Assembly (NCBI GenBank): GCA_963840835.1
Contig: CAWJAM010000007.1
Coordinates: 124,001-188,000 of the forward strand
Source of the DNA: Rubrobacter_D sp963840835
GTDB lineage: Bacteria > Actinomycetota > Rubrobacteria > Rubrobacterales > Rubrobacteraceae
Direction of reading: 5' to 3'
Length of the DNA: 64,000 nucleotides
The position numbers and the translations under genes are program-made. This document shows positions 23,797 through 31,320 of this stretch, in pieces. Numbering within the stretch: position 1 is the first letter of the stretch; each line of letters opens with the position of its first letter. The notes below the pieces were generated by a model. That model searched no databases, was not told the DNA's origin, and was given only the letters and a program-made list of their open reading frames with translations.

Positions 23797-26697
23797 TTGT
23801 TCCGGACGAGGATATTGTTGCTCGGTGCGCCGCGCATCGAGCGCGACGGCTTGCCGGTCGAGGTCGACACCCGGAAGGCGATCGCGCTGGCCGCCTACCT
23901 GGCCGTCACACGCAGAAGACATACTCGGGACGCACTCGCCGGCCTGCTCTGGCCCGAGTACGGCCAGAGCCGTGCCCGGGCCGCCCTACGCAGGACCCTC
24001 TCGTCGTTGGGGAAGGGCCGCGCGGAGGGTTGGTTGCGCGCGGACAGGGAGAACGTGGACCTGGAACACGGCGCGATCCTGGTAGACGTCGTCCGTTTCG
24101 AAGACCTCCTGGCGGAGTGCAAAACGCACGGGCACCCGGAAGCCGAGGTGTGCCCGGAATGCCTGCCCCTGTTGACCGAGGCCGAAGAGCTGTACCGTGA
24201 CGACTTCATGGCCGGTTTCGGGTTACGCGACAGCGTCGCCTTCGACGACTGGCAGTTCTTCCAGTCGGAGAGCCTGCGCCGGGAGCTGGCTGGTGCGCTG
24301 GAGAGGCTCGCCCGCGGTCGCTGGGCGCTCGGCGAGTGGGAGGCTGCCGTCGCCCACGCCCGCCGATGGCTGGCCCTCGACGTCCTGCACGAGCCCGCCC
24401 ACAGGCTTCTTATGGCGCTCTACGCGTACTCAGACGAGCGCGCCGCGGCCATGCGCCAGTACAGGGAGTGCGTCAGGGTACTGGACCAGGAGCTCGGCGT
24501 CGCCCCGCTCGAAGAGACGACCCTACTCTACAGGGCCATACAGGAGAACGATCTACCACCAAAGCCGGTCCTCACCGAACCCGGAGTCCCGCGAGAGCCG
24601 AGAGTGGTCCCTGTCGAAACCACGAACGCCGCACCATCCGACAACCCACTGGTGGGGCGCGACCGCGAGTGGGAGACGCTGCTCGGGTCGTACGGCTCGG
24701 TCGGGGAGGGAGGCCGCGTCGTCGTCGTCGAAGGGGAGGCCGGCATCGGCAAGACCAGGCTCGCCGAGGAGTTTCTGGCCCACGCCCGCGAGCGTGGCGC
24801 GACGGTCGTAACCGCGCGCTGCTACGCGGGCGAGAAGAACCTGGCCTACGGGCCCCTCGTCGAGGGTCTCTCCGCCGCCTTCGGACGGGACGGTGGCCTG
24901 GATCACCTCCAGGGCTTGCCCGCCGACTCCCTGCAAGAGGCCGCCCGCCTGCTGCCCGATCTCTCCCCGGAGCCCTCGTCTACGGCCCCGCCGCTCGACA
25001 CGCCGGGCGCCAGGAGCCGCTTCCTCCGCGAGGTCGTCAGGGTCCTGCTCGCGGTGCTAGACGGCCCTCCCCCCGGCGTCCTGTTTCTCGACGACCTTCA
25101 CTGGGCCGACGACGCCTCACTCGGCCTGCTGACCTACCTGATAAGGCGGCTGGACGACAAGCCGCTCTACGTCCTCCTCACGTGGCGCGCTGAGGAAGTG
25201 CCAGAAGGTCACCGTCTGCGAGACCTTCTGGCCGAGGCAAGGAGGTCGGGGGTGGCGACGACCCTAACCCTCGACCGGTTGGATCCCGCCTCTGTCGAGG
25301 AACTGGTCGGGCACACCGTCGCCGAAGCGGGGAAGCTGGGCCCGCGGCTCAGCGACGAGACGGAGGGGCTGCCGCTCTTTCTCACGGAGTATCTCGCTGC
25401 CATCGAGAAGGGCGAGCTGGAAGTCGAAAACGACACCTGGATGCTGCCGGGGGGGGTGCAGGATCTCCTGAGGACCCGTCTCGCGACGGTCGGCGAGACG
25501 GCGGGACAGGTCCTCGCCGCCGCCTCCGTCGTCGGGAGATCCTTCGACTTCGACACGGTCAGGGCGGCCAGCGGTAGGGGCGAAGAAGAGACGTTGACCG
25601 CCCTCGAAGGCCTGATCTCGCGCGGCCTGATCCGGGAGGTCGGCGACGCGGCGGGAGAGACCCCATCCTACGACTTCGACCACGACAAGCTGCGGACCCT
25701 GGTCTACGAGGAGACCAGCCTGGCCCGCAAGCGTCTCCTGCACCGACGCACCGCCGCCGCGCTCGCGGGGCAGGCCCGCGGCCGCGAAGCGGACCCCCTC
25801 GCCGGCCAGGTAGCCCGCCACTACAGGCTCGCGGGGCAGGACGCCGAGGCGGCGCGGTACTACCTGCTGGCCGGGGACTACGCGCGGGGCCTGCACGCCA
25901 ACAGCGAAGCGCTGGCCCACTACGAGGAGGCGCTCGCGCTCGGGTACCCCGACGCCGCCACGCTGCACGAGAACATAGGGGACCTACGGACCCGCGCCGG
26001 CGAGTACGGCGCGGCGCTCGCCAGCTACGAGGCCGCGGCCTCCTCGGCGGACCCCGGAGCCCTGGCCGTACTCGAACACAAGATAGGCAACGTCCACGCC
26101 CGCAGGGGAGAGCGGGACCTGGCCCGCGGCCATTACGAGTCGGCCCTGGAGGGTCTCGGAGGGCCCGAAGGCGGGCCAGAGCTCGCGCGGCTCTACGCCG
26201 ACTGGAGCCTACTCTCGCACGGCCGGGGTGAGACCGAGGAAGCCGCGGGGCTCGCCAACCGGGCGTTGGAACTGGCCGAAGGTACCAACGACACGCGGGC
26301 GCGGGCCCAGGCCCACAACATGCTTGGCATCCTGGCCGGCAAGTCGGGCGATCAGGAGGCAGCCCTCCGCCACCTCGGGGAGAGCCTGGACCTCGCCGAG
26401 TCTCTCGGAGACTCGGACGCGAAGGTGGCCGCCCTCAACAACCTGGCGCTAGCCCACGAGAGCGGCGGGGAGCCCGAGGAGGCCCTGAGGCTCGCCGAGA
26501 TCGCCCTGGCGTTGTGCGTGGCCTCGGGGGACAGGCACAGGGAGGCCGCGTTGCACAACAACCTGGCCGATCTGCTCCACGCCACGGGGCGCGAGCAAGA
26601 ATCAATGGCCCACCTCAAGCGGGCCGTCGAACTCTTCGCCGAGATCGGCGAGCGGGACGAGCTGCAGCCCGAGGTCTGGAAACTAGTGGAGTGGTAG
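23797..26697 (+). CDS. BTAD/AAA-ATPase/TPR transcriptional activator (AfsR/SARP-like)
   Basis: Large STAND-type regulator of about 966 residues. An N-terminal winged-helix-like segment (IERDGLPVEVDTRKAIALAAYL, GLLWPEYGQSRARAALRRTL) joins a bacterial transcriptional activation domain with helical repeats to about residue 255. An ATPase follows with Walker A (GEAGIGKTRLAEEFL) and Walker B (GVLFLDDLHWADD), and then a long TPR array to the C-terminus (about 620-960). It has no C-terminal LuxR domain, unlike the two regulators near the right edge. The TTG chosen has GGGAG seven bases upstream; a TTG five codons earlier is an alternative. Target genes are unknown. Confidence 0.85.
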   Translation: MFRTRILLLGAPRIERDGLPVEVDTRKAIALAAYLAVTRRRHTRDALAGLLWPEYGQSRARAALRRTLSSLGKGRAEGWLRADRENVDLEHGAILVDVVRFEDLLAECKTHGHPEAEVCPECLPLLTEAEELYRDDFMAGFGLRDSVAFDDWQFFQSESLRRELAGALERLARGRWALGEWEAAVAHARRWLALDVLHEPAHRLLMALYAYSDERAAAMRQYRECVRVLDQELGVAPLEETTLLYRAIQENDLPPKPVLTEPGVPREPRVVPVETTNAAPSDNPLVGRDREWETLLGSYGSVGEGGRVVVVEGEAGIGKTRLAEEFLAHARERGATVVTARCYAGEKNLAYGPLVEGLSAAFGRDGGLDHLQGLPADSLQEAARLLPDLSPEPSSTAPPLDTPGARSRFLREVVRVLLAVLDGPPPGVLFLDDLHWADDASLGLLTYLIRRLDDKPLYVLLTWRAEEVPEGHRLRDLLAEARRSGVATTLTLDRLDPASVEELVGHTVAEAGKLGPRLSDETEGLPLFLTEYLAAIEKGELEVENDTWMLPGGVQDLLRTRLATVGETAGQVLAAASVVGRSFDFDTVRAASGRGEEETLTALEGLISRGLIREVGDAAGETPSYDFDHDKLRTLVYEETSLARKRLLHRRTAAALAGQARGREADPLAGQVARHYRLAGQDAEAARYYLLAGDYARGLHANSEALAHYEEALALGYPDAATLHENIGDLRTRAGEYGAALASYEAAASSADPGALAVLEHKIGNVHARRGERDLARGHYESALEGLGGPEGGPELARLYADWSLLSHGRGETEEAAGLANRALELAEGTNDTRARAQAHNMLGILAGKSGDQEAALRHLGESLDLAESLGDSDAKVAALNNLALAHESGGEPEEALRLAEIALALCVASGDRHREAALHNNLADLLHATGREQESMAHLKRAVELFAEIGERDELQPEVWKLVEW

Positions 26698-26709
26698 ACG
26701 GGCCGATCT

Positions 26710-27162
26710 TCACCGATCAGGAGCTGAGTACACTTCGTCCTTGACGGCGTTGATCTCATCCCAGGGAACCCGGGGGCGTGCGAGCCCGCGCTTCTTCAGG
26801 TAGCGTGCGGCGTTCCTGCGCGAGCCGACAAAGAAATGCATCATGGCGGGGAGCCCCCCGATACCAACGCCTGGAACGAACCTGATGGGCTCGAAGTTCC
26901 ATCCGCCTACGTCGTGGCCCAGAGATCCGCGAACGAGGAAGCTCTTGAGGTTCCACAGGTTCTCGTCGTGCCTGTGGCAGAGCAGGCTCGCCGGTCCAGG
27001 TCGGATGGGCGTGTCTGCAGGTAGCGCAACCCTCAGCACCTCGGCACCCGACTTGTCGGGGTAGGGCCGGCAACGCACGCTGAACGGGTAGCCACCGGCG
27101 TCGAGGCCCGTAAGGACGGCGCTATCGAACTGGTAGAGGTGCTCCCTGATCTCAGTCCACAT
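26710..27162 (-). CDS. Split-barrel-like protein of unknown function
   Basis: A 150-residue soluble protein. The N-terminal part (YQFDSAVLTGLDAGGYPFSVRCRPYPD) and the central LLCHRHDENLWNLKSFLVRG resemble a pyridoxamine-phosphate-oxidase-type FMN split barrel. The C-terminus, HFFVGSRRNAARYLKKRGLARP, has a basic helix. I do not recognise a specific family. It overlaps the end of the upstream PPOX-type gene by 11 bases, so the two are translated together and may form a heteromer or act in sequence. Confidence 0.6.
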   Translation of the reverse strand: MWTEIREHLYQFDSAVLTGLDAGGYPFSVRCRPYPDKSGAEVLRVALPADTPIRPGPASLLCHRHDENLWNLKSFLVRGSLGHDVGGWNFEPIRFVPGVGIGGLPAMMHFFVGSRRNAARYLKKRGLARPRVPWDEINAVKDEVYSAPDR

Positions 27163-27676
27163 GGTCCGTCTCCAGCTCGAGCGGCTCCCGCCAGAACTCT
27201 CCTCCGGGCCACCACAGGATACGGCGCGGTGTCACGTGGATCATGAGCCGCATGTAGTACCAATCCATGAAGTAGCGCAGGAATGGGTTGCTACTGTACA
27301 CGCGGGCGGACGGTTGCCGGCGGTAGACCTGGCGTAGCTCGTCCTCGAACCCTGCGATCTTGGTCTCTATCTCGTCTGGAGCCTCGGCATCACCCTGTAC
27401 CAGTAGCGCCGGAGGGTTCTCGAGACCGCTCGCCGTGGGGTTGGAGAACAAGAGCGAGACGCGTGGGTTGCGGCGGACGTTGAATGCTTTCTGAGAGAGG
27501 CCGATGGAGGTCGTTATCAGGAAGCGTCCCTCATCGGGCCGCCAGAAGGGTAACGTGGGCCAGGTAATCGGGGTCCCGTCCTTTGCCAGCGTGGACATCT
27601 CGCACGTCCGAAACTCCTTGAAGACATCCTCTACCTCGGATGGAAGCCCTGCAACGCCTGGCGACTCTGTGGCCAT
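27152..27676 (-). CDS. Pyridoxamine 5'-phosphate oxidase-family (FMN/F420 split-barrel) protein
   Basis: A 174-residue split-barrel protein with TCEMSTLAKDGTPITWPTLPFW, RFLITTSIGLSQKAFNVRRNP and RVSLLFSNPTASGLENPPAL, the usual order for the PPOX superfamily. It binds FMN, F420 or haem; which one is not clear. The C-terminal part (FMDWYYMRLMIHVTPRRILWWPGG) is long and aromatic. First gene of a two-gene unit. Confidence 0.75.
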   Translation of the reverse strand: MATESPGVAGLPSEVEDVFKEFRTCEMSTLAKDGTPITWPTLPFWRPDEGRFLITTSIGLSQKAFNVRRNPRVSLLFSNPTASGLENPPALLVQGDAEAPDEIETKIAGFEDELRQVYRRQPSARVYSSNPFLRYFMDWYYMRLMIHVTPRRILWWPGGEFWREPLELETDHVD

Positions 27677-27706
27677 GTCTCCTCCCCTCGCTTCGCATGA
27701 CCCGTC

Positions 27707-28150
27707 CTATTGCCTGAGCAGGAAGAACATGACCAGCCCGGCGCCCAGGACGAGCACGCCGCCGGTCCGGGAAACGCGAGGGACCGGCGTCTCGTCCTTT
27801 TCCTCGACGGGTTCATGAACGGCCGCTTCGGGGGCTGGCTGCTCGACCTCGAAGACGTCCTCTTGATGGGCTTCTCCGTACTCTATGACCCTCGCCGCGT
27901 TGGGGGGCGGGACCTTAGCGTAGAGCCCGATCATGCCGACCAGGAGCAGCGTGAGCGCGACGAGGATCAAACCCGACCCGACCGCGTCGAAGCCCGTGGG
28001 TTCGGCCGAGCTGAGGAAAGGAATGGTGATGGGCAATCCAGAAAGCTCCGAGAACACCATGAACACGCCGCCCGCTATGGCCGCGGGGCCGACCCACCGC
28101 ATCAGGACCGAGATCTTCATCCGCCTCTCCTCTCTCTTGGAAGCCTTCAT
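27707..28150 (-). CDS. Small membrane protein of unknown function
   Basis: A 147-residue protein with three predicted membrane segments: WVGPAAIAGGVFMVFSEL, GLILVALTLLLVGMIGLYA, and a final helix GGVLVLGAGLVMFFLLRQ at the very C-terminus. An acidic cytoplasmic or external loop (EYGEAHQEDVFEVEQPAPEA) lies between. No family recognised. A TAGATT -10 ends six bases before the first ATG, which would make the mRNA leaderless; an ATG ten codons later has a GGAG site and is the alternative start. It shares an unusual upstream motif with the PP2C gene at 36170. Confidence 0.65.
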   Translation of the reverse strand: MKASKREERRMKISVLMRWVGPAAIAGGVFMVFSELSGLPITIPFLSSAEPTGFDAVGSGLILVALTLLLVGMIGLYAKVPPPNAARVIEYGEAHQEDVFEVEQPAPEAAVHEPVEEKDETPVPRVSRTGGVLVLGAGLVMFFLLRQ

Positions 28151-28156
28151 GCCCCC

Positions 28157-28204
28157 AATCTAGCCGACCCCCGTTACGGGGTCGTTACGAGAAGCGTTAC
28201 GAAG
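28157..28204 (-). promoter_or_regulatory. Direct-repeat activator motif and -10 box
   Basis: On the minus strand: TTCGTAACGCT and TCTCGTAACG (an 11-base period), 20 bases, then TAGATT. The same layout, with the same 20-base distance, occurs upstream of the PP2C gene. No -35 consensus is present, which suggests an activator-dependent promoter. Confidence 0.55.
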
Positions 28205-28205
28205 A

Positions 28206-28226
28206 GAAGAATTCGAAGAATTCTTC
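28206..28226 (+). repeat. 9-bp AT-containing palindrome
   Basis: GAAGAATTC-GAA-GAATTCTTC, a perfect inverted repeat next to the direct-repeat motif and just before the hairpin array. Could be an operator or an edge of the repeat. Confidence 0.45.
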
Positions 28227-28560
28227 TCAGCACGGCGCCTGCGGCGCCTTGTCAGCACGCTTCGGCTTCGCCTACGCTTGTCGGCACGCTCAGCCCTTGC
28301 AGGGCTTCGCTTGTCAGCACGGCGCCTAACGGCGCCTTGTCAGGAAGTCGTCTTGGGGCGCCGCTACGAGCGTACAACCCTACCGCCAAAGGCAGCGGTT
28401 CATCTCGCGCCGCAGAGCGGGGCTCGGAACCAAAAAGCTGAAAGCGGAGGCGAAGCCGAAGCGTTGCTGACAAGCGAGGGCCGCTAGCCCGACGCGTGCC
28501 GACAAGCGGAGGCGAAGCCGTAGCGTGCTGACAAGCGTAGGCCGCAGGCCGGAGCGTGCT
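28227..28560. repeat. Array of small hairpins joined by CTTG-TCAGCACG linkers, two opposed halves
   Basis: The left half reads TCAGCACG-[GGCGCC tgc GGCGCC]-TTG, then units with GGCttcGCC, AGCCCttgcaGGGCT and GGCGCCtaacGGCGCC stems. The same linker separates every unit. The right half (28455-28560) has the reverse-complement linker TGCTGACAAG with stems GGGCcgctaGCCC, GGCgaaGCC and GGCCgcaGGCC. About 110 bases of non-repeat DNA separate the halves. There is no coding frame here. A smaller copy lies at 40781-40846. The stems differ in sequence while keeping their pairing. Confidence 0.75.
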
Positions 28561-30007
28561 AACTGTGTTCCCACTCCGTCGAGCCGGGACGTTCCCGCGC
28601 GCGCCACCGCGGCGAGACGGGTACCAGGCCCAGTTCGCGGGCCAGTTTTCTGGCGGCGAGGCCCACTATCGCCGTGAACGTGGGGTAGGCGAGCTCCAGG
28701 TTCGCGAGCTGCTCCACGCGCATGTCGCCTCCCATCGCCGTCGCGACGAGCTGGACTACCTCGACGGCCTGCTCGCCCACTAGGTGGGCCCCGAGGATAC
28801 GACGGGTGGAGCGGGATATGATCAGCTTGCAGGAACCGTTGGGGTGTCCGTCTATGACTCCGCGATCCAGGTCGGAGTAGGGCACGACCGCGACGGCGCA
28901 GTCTTCGTCCCCGATCTCCTCGCTGGCCCGGCGCTCGGTGAGCCCCACGCTGGCGTACTCGGGATCTGTGAACCCACCGTGCGGGACGATCGCGTGCCTG
29001 TAGTCGCGCTCCTCACCGAGCACGGCGTTCTCGGCGGCAAGATTGCCCTCGTAGTTGGCGCTCTGGACCAGCATCATGCGCCCGGTCACGTCCCCGGCGG
29101 CGAAGACGTGCGGGGCGCTGGTCCGCAGGCAGTCGTCCACCACCACGTAACCGCGCCGCGTCTCGACGCCTGCGGCGCCAGGGTTCAACGCCTCCACGTT
29201 GCCGGGCCAGCCGACCGCGAGCACCACCGCCTCCGCGTCGAGCGTGCGAGCCTCACCCCCCTGGGTGTAGAAAAGCCGGAGGAGATCGTCCCTTCTCTCT
29301 ATACGGTCCACCCCTCCGATGCCGGTGAGGAGCTGGATGTCCCTGCGCGAGAAGGCCCTGGCGACGCAATCCGAGACCATCTCGTCTTCGCCGCCCAGTA
29401 TGCGTGGCGCCACTTCCAGCAGATGCACCCTGGAGCCGAAAGCCGCGAAGACCGAGGCAAGTTGGCAGCCTGTTGCGGCCGCGCCGACGATCGCGACCGA
29501 CGGGGGCAAGTCATTCATCATCCATACGTCGCTGTGGGTAATGGAGTGCTCGGCTCCGGGGAAGTCCATCCGCCGCGCGTGGCCGCCGGCGCAGACGACG
29601 AACTTCTCGCCCGAGACGCGGGAGCCGTCCCCGAGCGCCAGCGTGTGAGGGTCCACGAACCTGGCATCGCCGGTCCGGTCCATAACCCTCGCACCAGCCG
29701 CCTCGAGTTGCCTTCGTAGCTGCTTTTTCTCCTGGATCTCGTACACGATGCGCTGGGTCCGGTTCAACAGCCGGGCGAAGTCGACCGCGGGTGGAGCGCC
29801 GAGAAGCCCGTAGTCGGCGAACTGCTCCGCATCGCGCACCAACCGCGCGGCCCTGGCTAGTACCCTGGTCGGGACGCAGCCGTCGTTCGTGCAGACCCCG
29901 CCCATGTTCCCGCGTTCGACGAGCGCGACGGTCGCGCCGAGCTCGCGGGCGCGCAGGGCAGCCGTCACCCCGGCCGGTCCGCCGCCGATCACGACCAACT
30001 CAAACAC
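28559..30007 (-). CDS. FAD-dependent pyridine nucleotide-disulfide oxidoreductase (MerA/Lpd-like)
   Basis: A 482-residue class I flavoprotein with FAD-binding GGGPAGVTAALRARELGA, the redox disulfide in GGVCTNDGCVPT, NAD(P)-binding VGAAATGCQLASVFAAFG and the second FAD motif TSAPHVFAAGDVTG. The C-terminal dimerisation domain has AYPTFTAIVG where lipoamide dehydrogenases have the His-Pro catalytic pair, so it is not a dihydrolipoamide dehydrogenase. Mercuric-reductase-like or unknown disulfide substrates are possible; no N-terminal HMA domain and no mer genes are present. GTG start, overlapping the upstream membrane protein by eight bases. Confidence 0.85.
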   Translation of the reverse strand: MFELVVIGGGPAGVTAALRARELGATVALVERGNMGGVCTNDGCVPTRVLARAARLVRDAEQFADYGLLGAPPAVDFARLLNRTQRIVYEIQEKKQLRRQLEAAGARVMDRTGDARFVDPHTLALGDGSRVSGEKFVVCAGGHARRMDFPGAEHSITHSDVWMMNDLPPSVAIVGAAATGCQLASVFAAFGSRVHLLEVAPRILGGEDEMVSDCVARAFSRRDIQLLTGIGGVDRIERRDDLLRLFYTQGGEARTLDAEAVVLAVGWPGNVEALNPGAAGVETRRGYVVVDDCLRTSAPHVFAAGDVTGRMMLVQSANYEGNLAAENAVLGEERDYRHAIVPHGGFTDPEYASVGLTERRASEEIGDEDCAVAVVPYSDLDRGVIDGHPNGSCKLIISRSTRRILGAHLVGEQAVEVVQLVATAMGGDMRVEQLANLELAYPTFTAIVGLAARKLARELGLVPVSPRWRARERPGSTEWEHS

Positions 30008-31307
30008 CGTCCGAATCCCCCTCGGCCCAGCCCGGCGGCCTCAACCACAGCGAGGCGTGCCCGGGCCGCATCGTCTCGTGGACCACAGAGACCAGCGCCC
30101 CGCCCAGCCGGTCCAGATCCGTCTCCTCGCGCAGTTTCGAGGAGAACCCCTGGAGCGTCTCTGCTGCGTCGTACTTGCTCCTGTAGAAGCGACGGTCGAT
30201 AAAGCGCTGGGTGCGGCGCCTGAGGGGGTTGAACAGGGCCGCTATGGCGAGCGTGGAGGCCACGACCGCGAGCTGGGACTCGCCGCCGGTGAGCGGGCGC
30301 AGGACAAGTTGCAAAGCGGCCACACCGCCGAAGTAGACGAGCACCAGCAAGGCGGTCAGAACCCCGTAGACCAGGGTGCGGTTTATGACAACGTCCACGT
30401 CGTAGAGTTGGTATTTCAAGACTGCGATACCTATGGCGGTGGGGATGCCGGCGAAGCTGATCAGCACGAGGTTGAAGATCAGCGAGATCCAGACGGGTGT
30501 CTTGCCTTCGGTGAAAAGGTACTCGGGCACGAAGAAGATGCCGCCGATCAGGGCACTCAGGTACGTCACTCCCACGAACGAAGCGGCGAAGGCGAGCCAT
30601 TTGATCTGCTGTCGGGCCTTCCTATCCGAGTGCCTGTAGCGCCAGATGAGGCTGAGGGCCGAGGCGAAGATGCACAGCGCCAGGAGCAGGAGACAGGCCG
30701 TCAATACGGCCGGTATCCAAGGATACCCTTCGATCCCGAGCGGATTGCGCACGCCGCCGCGGTGCGGCAACGGTCCTGGCTCCAGGGTCAGGGACACGCT
30801 CGTGAGCAAGATCGCAACCCCAGAGAGAAAGGCCAGAGGACGCCACCTCCGCGAGGGCAACCTCCCATCAGGGAAGAGCATCACCATAAACGTACCAAGC
30901 AGCCCCAGGGGGAGAGCCCACGACCACAGTGTCAACGCGTCGAACATCACGGGACCTGGCGCAGAACCGGTTGTCGCGAGACTGTAGGCCGTTAGCGGGT
31001 CACTTACGACGATAAACATCCAGAACAGTCCGGCGGTCAGGCAGATCCACCCTATCGGGTTTTCCGGACTCTTCGAAGCGACCAGGGCACCGACGATGGG
31101 GAAAGCGAGGAAGGGCAGAAATATCAATAACCCGTCGATGCCGCCAGTGGAGGTCCGTGCTACAGGATCGGCGACGTTCAGGGTCAGTAGCGCGAACACG
31201 AAACCGGCCACGAACATGGCCACCGAGATGACGCCGAGCGCCCAGGCGAGCCAGAACGACGCGCGGCGCCTCATCGTCCGCGTGTTCCCTTTCTGCGTCG
31301 GGATCAC
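30000..31307 (-). CDS. Multi-pass membrane sensor-like protein lacking a kinase domain
   Basis: A 435-residue protein with about ten hydrophobic segments, then a cytoplasmic tail. The segment KYQLYDVDVVINRTLVYGVLT, then RRTQRFIDRRFYRSKYDA and a helix LREETDLDRLGGALVSVV ending in PGHASLWLRPP, is the N-terminal input module typical of some actinobacterial and Chloroflexi sensor kinases and SpoIIE-type proteins. Here it stops before any GAF, HisKA, ATPase or PP2C domain. It may signal through an unlinked partner. It overlaps the flavoprotein gene by eight bases, so redox sensing is a possible joint role (inference). The start could also be the ATG 11 codons in. Confidence 0.7.
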   Translation of the reverse strand: MIPTQKGNTRTMRRRASFWLAWALGVISVAMFVAGFVFALLTLNVADPVARTSTGGIDGLLIFLPFLAFPIVGALVASKSPENPIGWICLTAGLFWMFIVVSDPLTAYSLATTGSAPGPVMFDALTLWSWALPLGLLGTFMVMLFPDGRLPSRRWRPLAFLSGVAILLTSVSLTLEPGPLPHRGGVRNPLGIEGYPWIPAVLTACLLLLALCIFASALSLIWRYRHSDRKARQQIKWLAFAASFVGVTYLSALIGGIFFVPEYLFTEGKTPVWISLIFNLVLISFAGIPTAIGIAVLKYQLYDVDVVINRTLVYGVLTALLVLVYFGGVAALQLVLRPLTGGESQLAVVASTLAIAALFNPLRRRTQRFIDRRFYRSKYDAAETLQGFSSKLREETDLDRLGGALVSVVHETMRPGHASLWLRPPGWAEGDSDGV

Positions 31308-31320
31308 CTTCCCGCCCTGT

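Noticed and set aside
28227..28560. CRISPR array
   Set aside because: Repeats are 10-12 bases, the 'spacers' are short palindromes of unequal length, and no cas gene is near.
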